DNA of 64,000 nt from Bacteroidota bacterium (GTDB taxonomy: Bacteria > Bacteroidota > Bacteroidia > B-17B0 > Aurantibacillaceae). The position numbers and the translations under genes were made by a program. The notes beneath the pieces were generated by a model. The model made no database searches. It saw only the letters and a list, made by a program, of their open reading frames with translations, and was not told the origin of the DNA. Where the stretch lies: NCBI GenBank assembly GCA_030684395.1, contig JAUXTT010000002.1, positions 1-64,000 on the forward strand. Direction: 5' to 3'. Positions 63,726-64,000 of this stretch are shown piece by piece (positions within the stretch are counted from its first letter, which is position 1; every line of letters begins with the position of its first letter).

Positions 63726-64000
63726 ATGAAAAAATCAAACTCATTTGGAGTACTATTCTACCTCAAAACACAAAAGCAAACTAACGGTAAAGCGCCATCT
63801 GCGCAAGAGTTACCGTAGATGGTGTAAGAAAAGAAATCTCTCTAAAACATAAAGTGCTTATTGGGAAATGGAACAAATCCAAAGAGCAGGTTTCCGGAAC
63901 AGATCACGAATCAAAATCTCTGAACAGGTATATTGATGAAGTCCGTACCGAGTTGAACAACTGTTACCGCATATTGCAAATAGATAATAAGCTCATCACA
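63726..64000 (+). pseudogene. Tyrosine recombinase, frameshifted and cut by window edge
   Basis: N-terminal part of a Bacteroides-type tyrosine integrase. The first frame reads MKKSNSFGVLFYLKTQKQTN GKAP and then ends at a TAG (63816-63818); from 63797 the next frame (ICARVTVDGVRKEISLKHKV, then GTDHESKSLNRYIDEV) continues to the window edge. A single missing base between codons CCx and ATC would restore the arm-binding domain (KAP-I-x-ARVTVDG). The catalytic domain lies beyond the window. Either the gene is inactivated or the base is a sequencing error. Position downstream of tRNA-Pro fits an integrated element. Confidence 0.72.

Noticed and set aside
63726-63818. Programmed frameshift in the integrase
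   Set aside because: No slippery heptamer or downstream pseudoknot is visible at 63789-63797 and such control is not known for this family; a single-base loss is simpler.

Overview
The window is a contiguous, AT-rich chromosomal segment of a Bacteroidota bacterium. The evidence is consistent across it: Bacteroidota-type promoters (TTTG, about 19-20 nt, TAnnTTTG), secreted proteins with type IX secretion (T9SS) sorting tails, SusC/TonB-type outer membrane receptors, a lipoprotein version of TamA (TamL), a HYC_CC_PP metal-locus protein, a gingipain-fold (C25) peptidase and weak Shine-Dalgarno sites. A cyanophycin synthetase/cyanophycinase pair fits a heterotroph that stores nitrogen. Genus cannot be read from the sequence.

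Layout. 1-176: two tandem promoters firing leftward out of the window. 177-7425: rRNA methyltransferase, tamL, a DUF4143 ATPase with a striking iteron promoter, purE, and the operon phosphoribosyltransferase-trmD-hypothetical. 7691-16302: the cyanophycin locus, cphA and divergent cphB, then iaaA (isoaspartyl dipeptidase), separated from cphB by an inserted 3.9-kb block (two DUF1801 copies, one broken; a KilA-N gene; katG) bordered by attC-like palindromes. 16357-22639: dispersed repeats, a secreted delta-60 propeller protein, a SET-domain protein, and a metal-handling module (HYC_CC_PP, HMA, TonB receptor). 22779-28498: a SiaC-like phosphoprotein, a class IV aminotransferase and two tandem TPR-PP2C phosphatases, probably one signalling operon. 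28657-33264: M49 peptidase, then a TetR regulator divergent from bestrophin and beta-carbonic anhydrase with a perfect palindromic operator between them. 33327-40381: yidC, an FGE-fold protein, an ECF sigma factor with a membrane partner, and a multipass membrane protein. 40389-52454: a 1687-aa C25 peptidase resembling T9SS sortases, two tandem secreted choice-of-anchor B proteins, a MacB-type permease and an outer-membrane receptor. 52492-58379: a degenerate receiver protein, a MITE-like element, GNAT, a Sir2 deacylase, and a three-gene cell-surface cluster that includes a 54-aa membrane protein. 58406-63076: oligopeptide ABC importer (oppA-oppB-oppC). 63228-64000: tRNA-Ser, tRNA-Pro, a strong terminator and a frameshifted tyrosine recombinase running off the right edge, probably the border of an integrated element.

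The best candidates for undescribed biology are the DUF4143 iteron promoter with its apparently leaderless GTG start, the 54-aa YIDPGSGS protein/methyltransferase/sulfatase-fold cluster, the TetR-bestrophin-carbonic anhydrase module, and the cassette-like block inserted in the cyanophycin locus. All functional calls are from reading motifs by eye; no database search was run.
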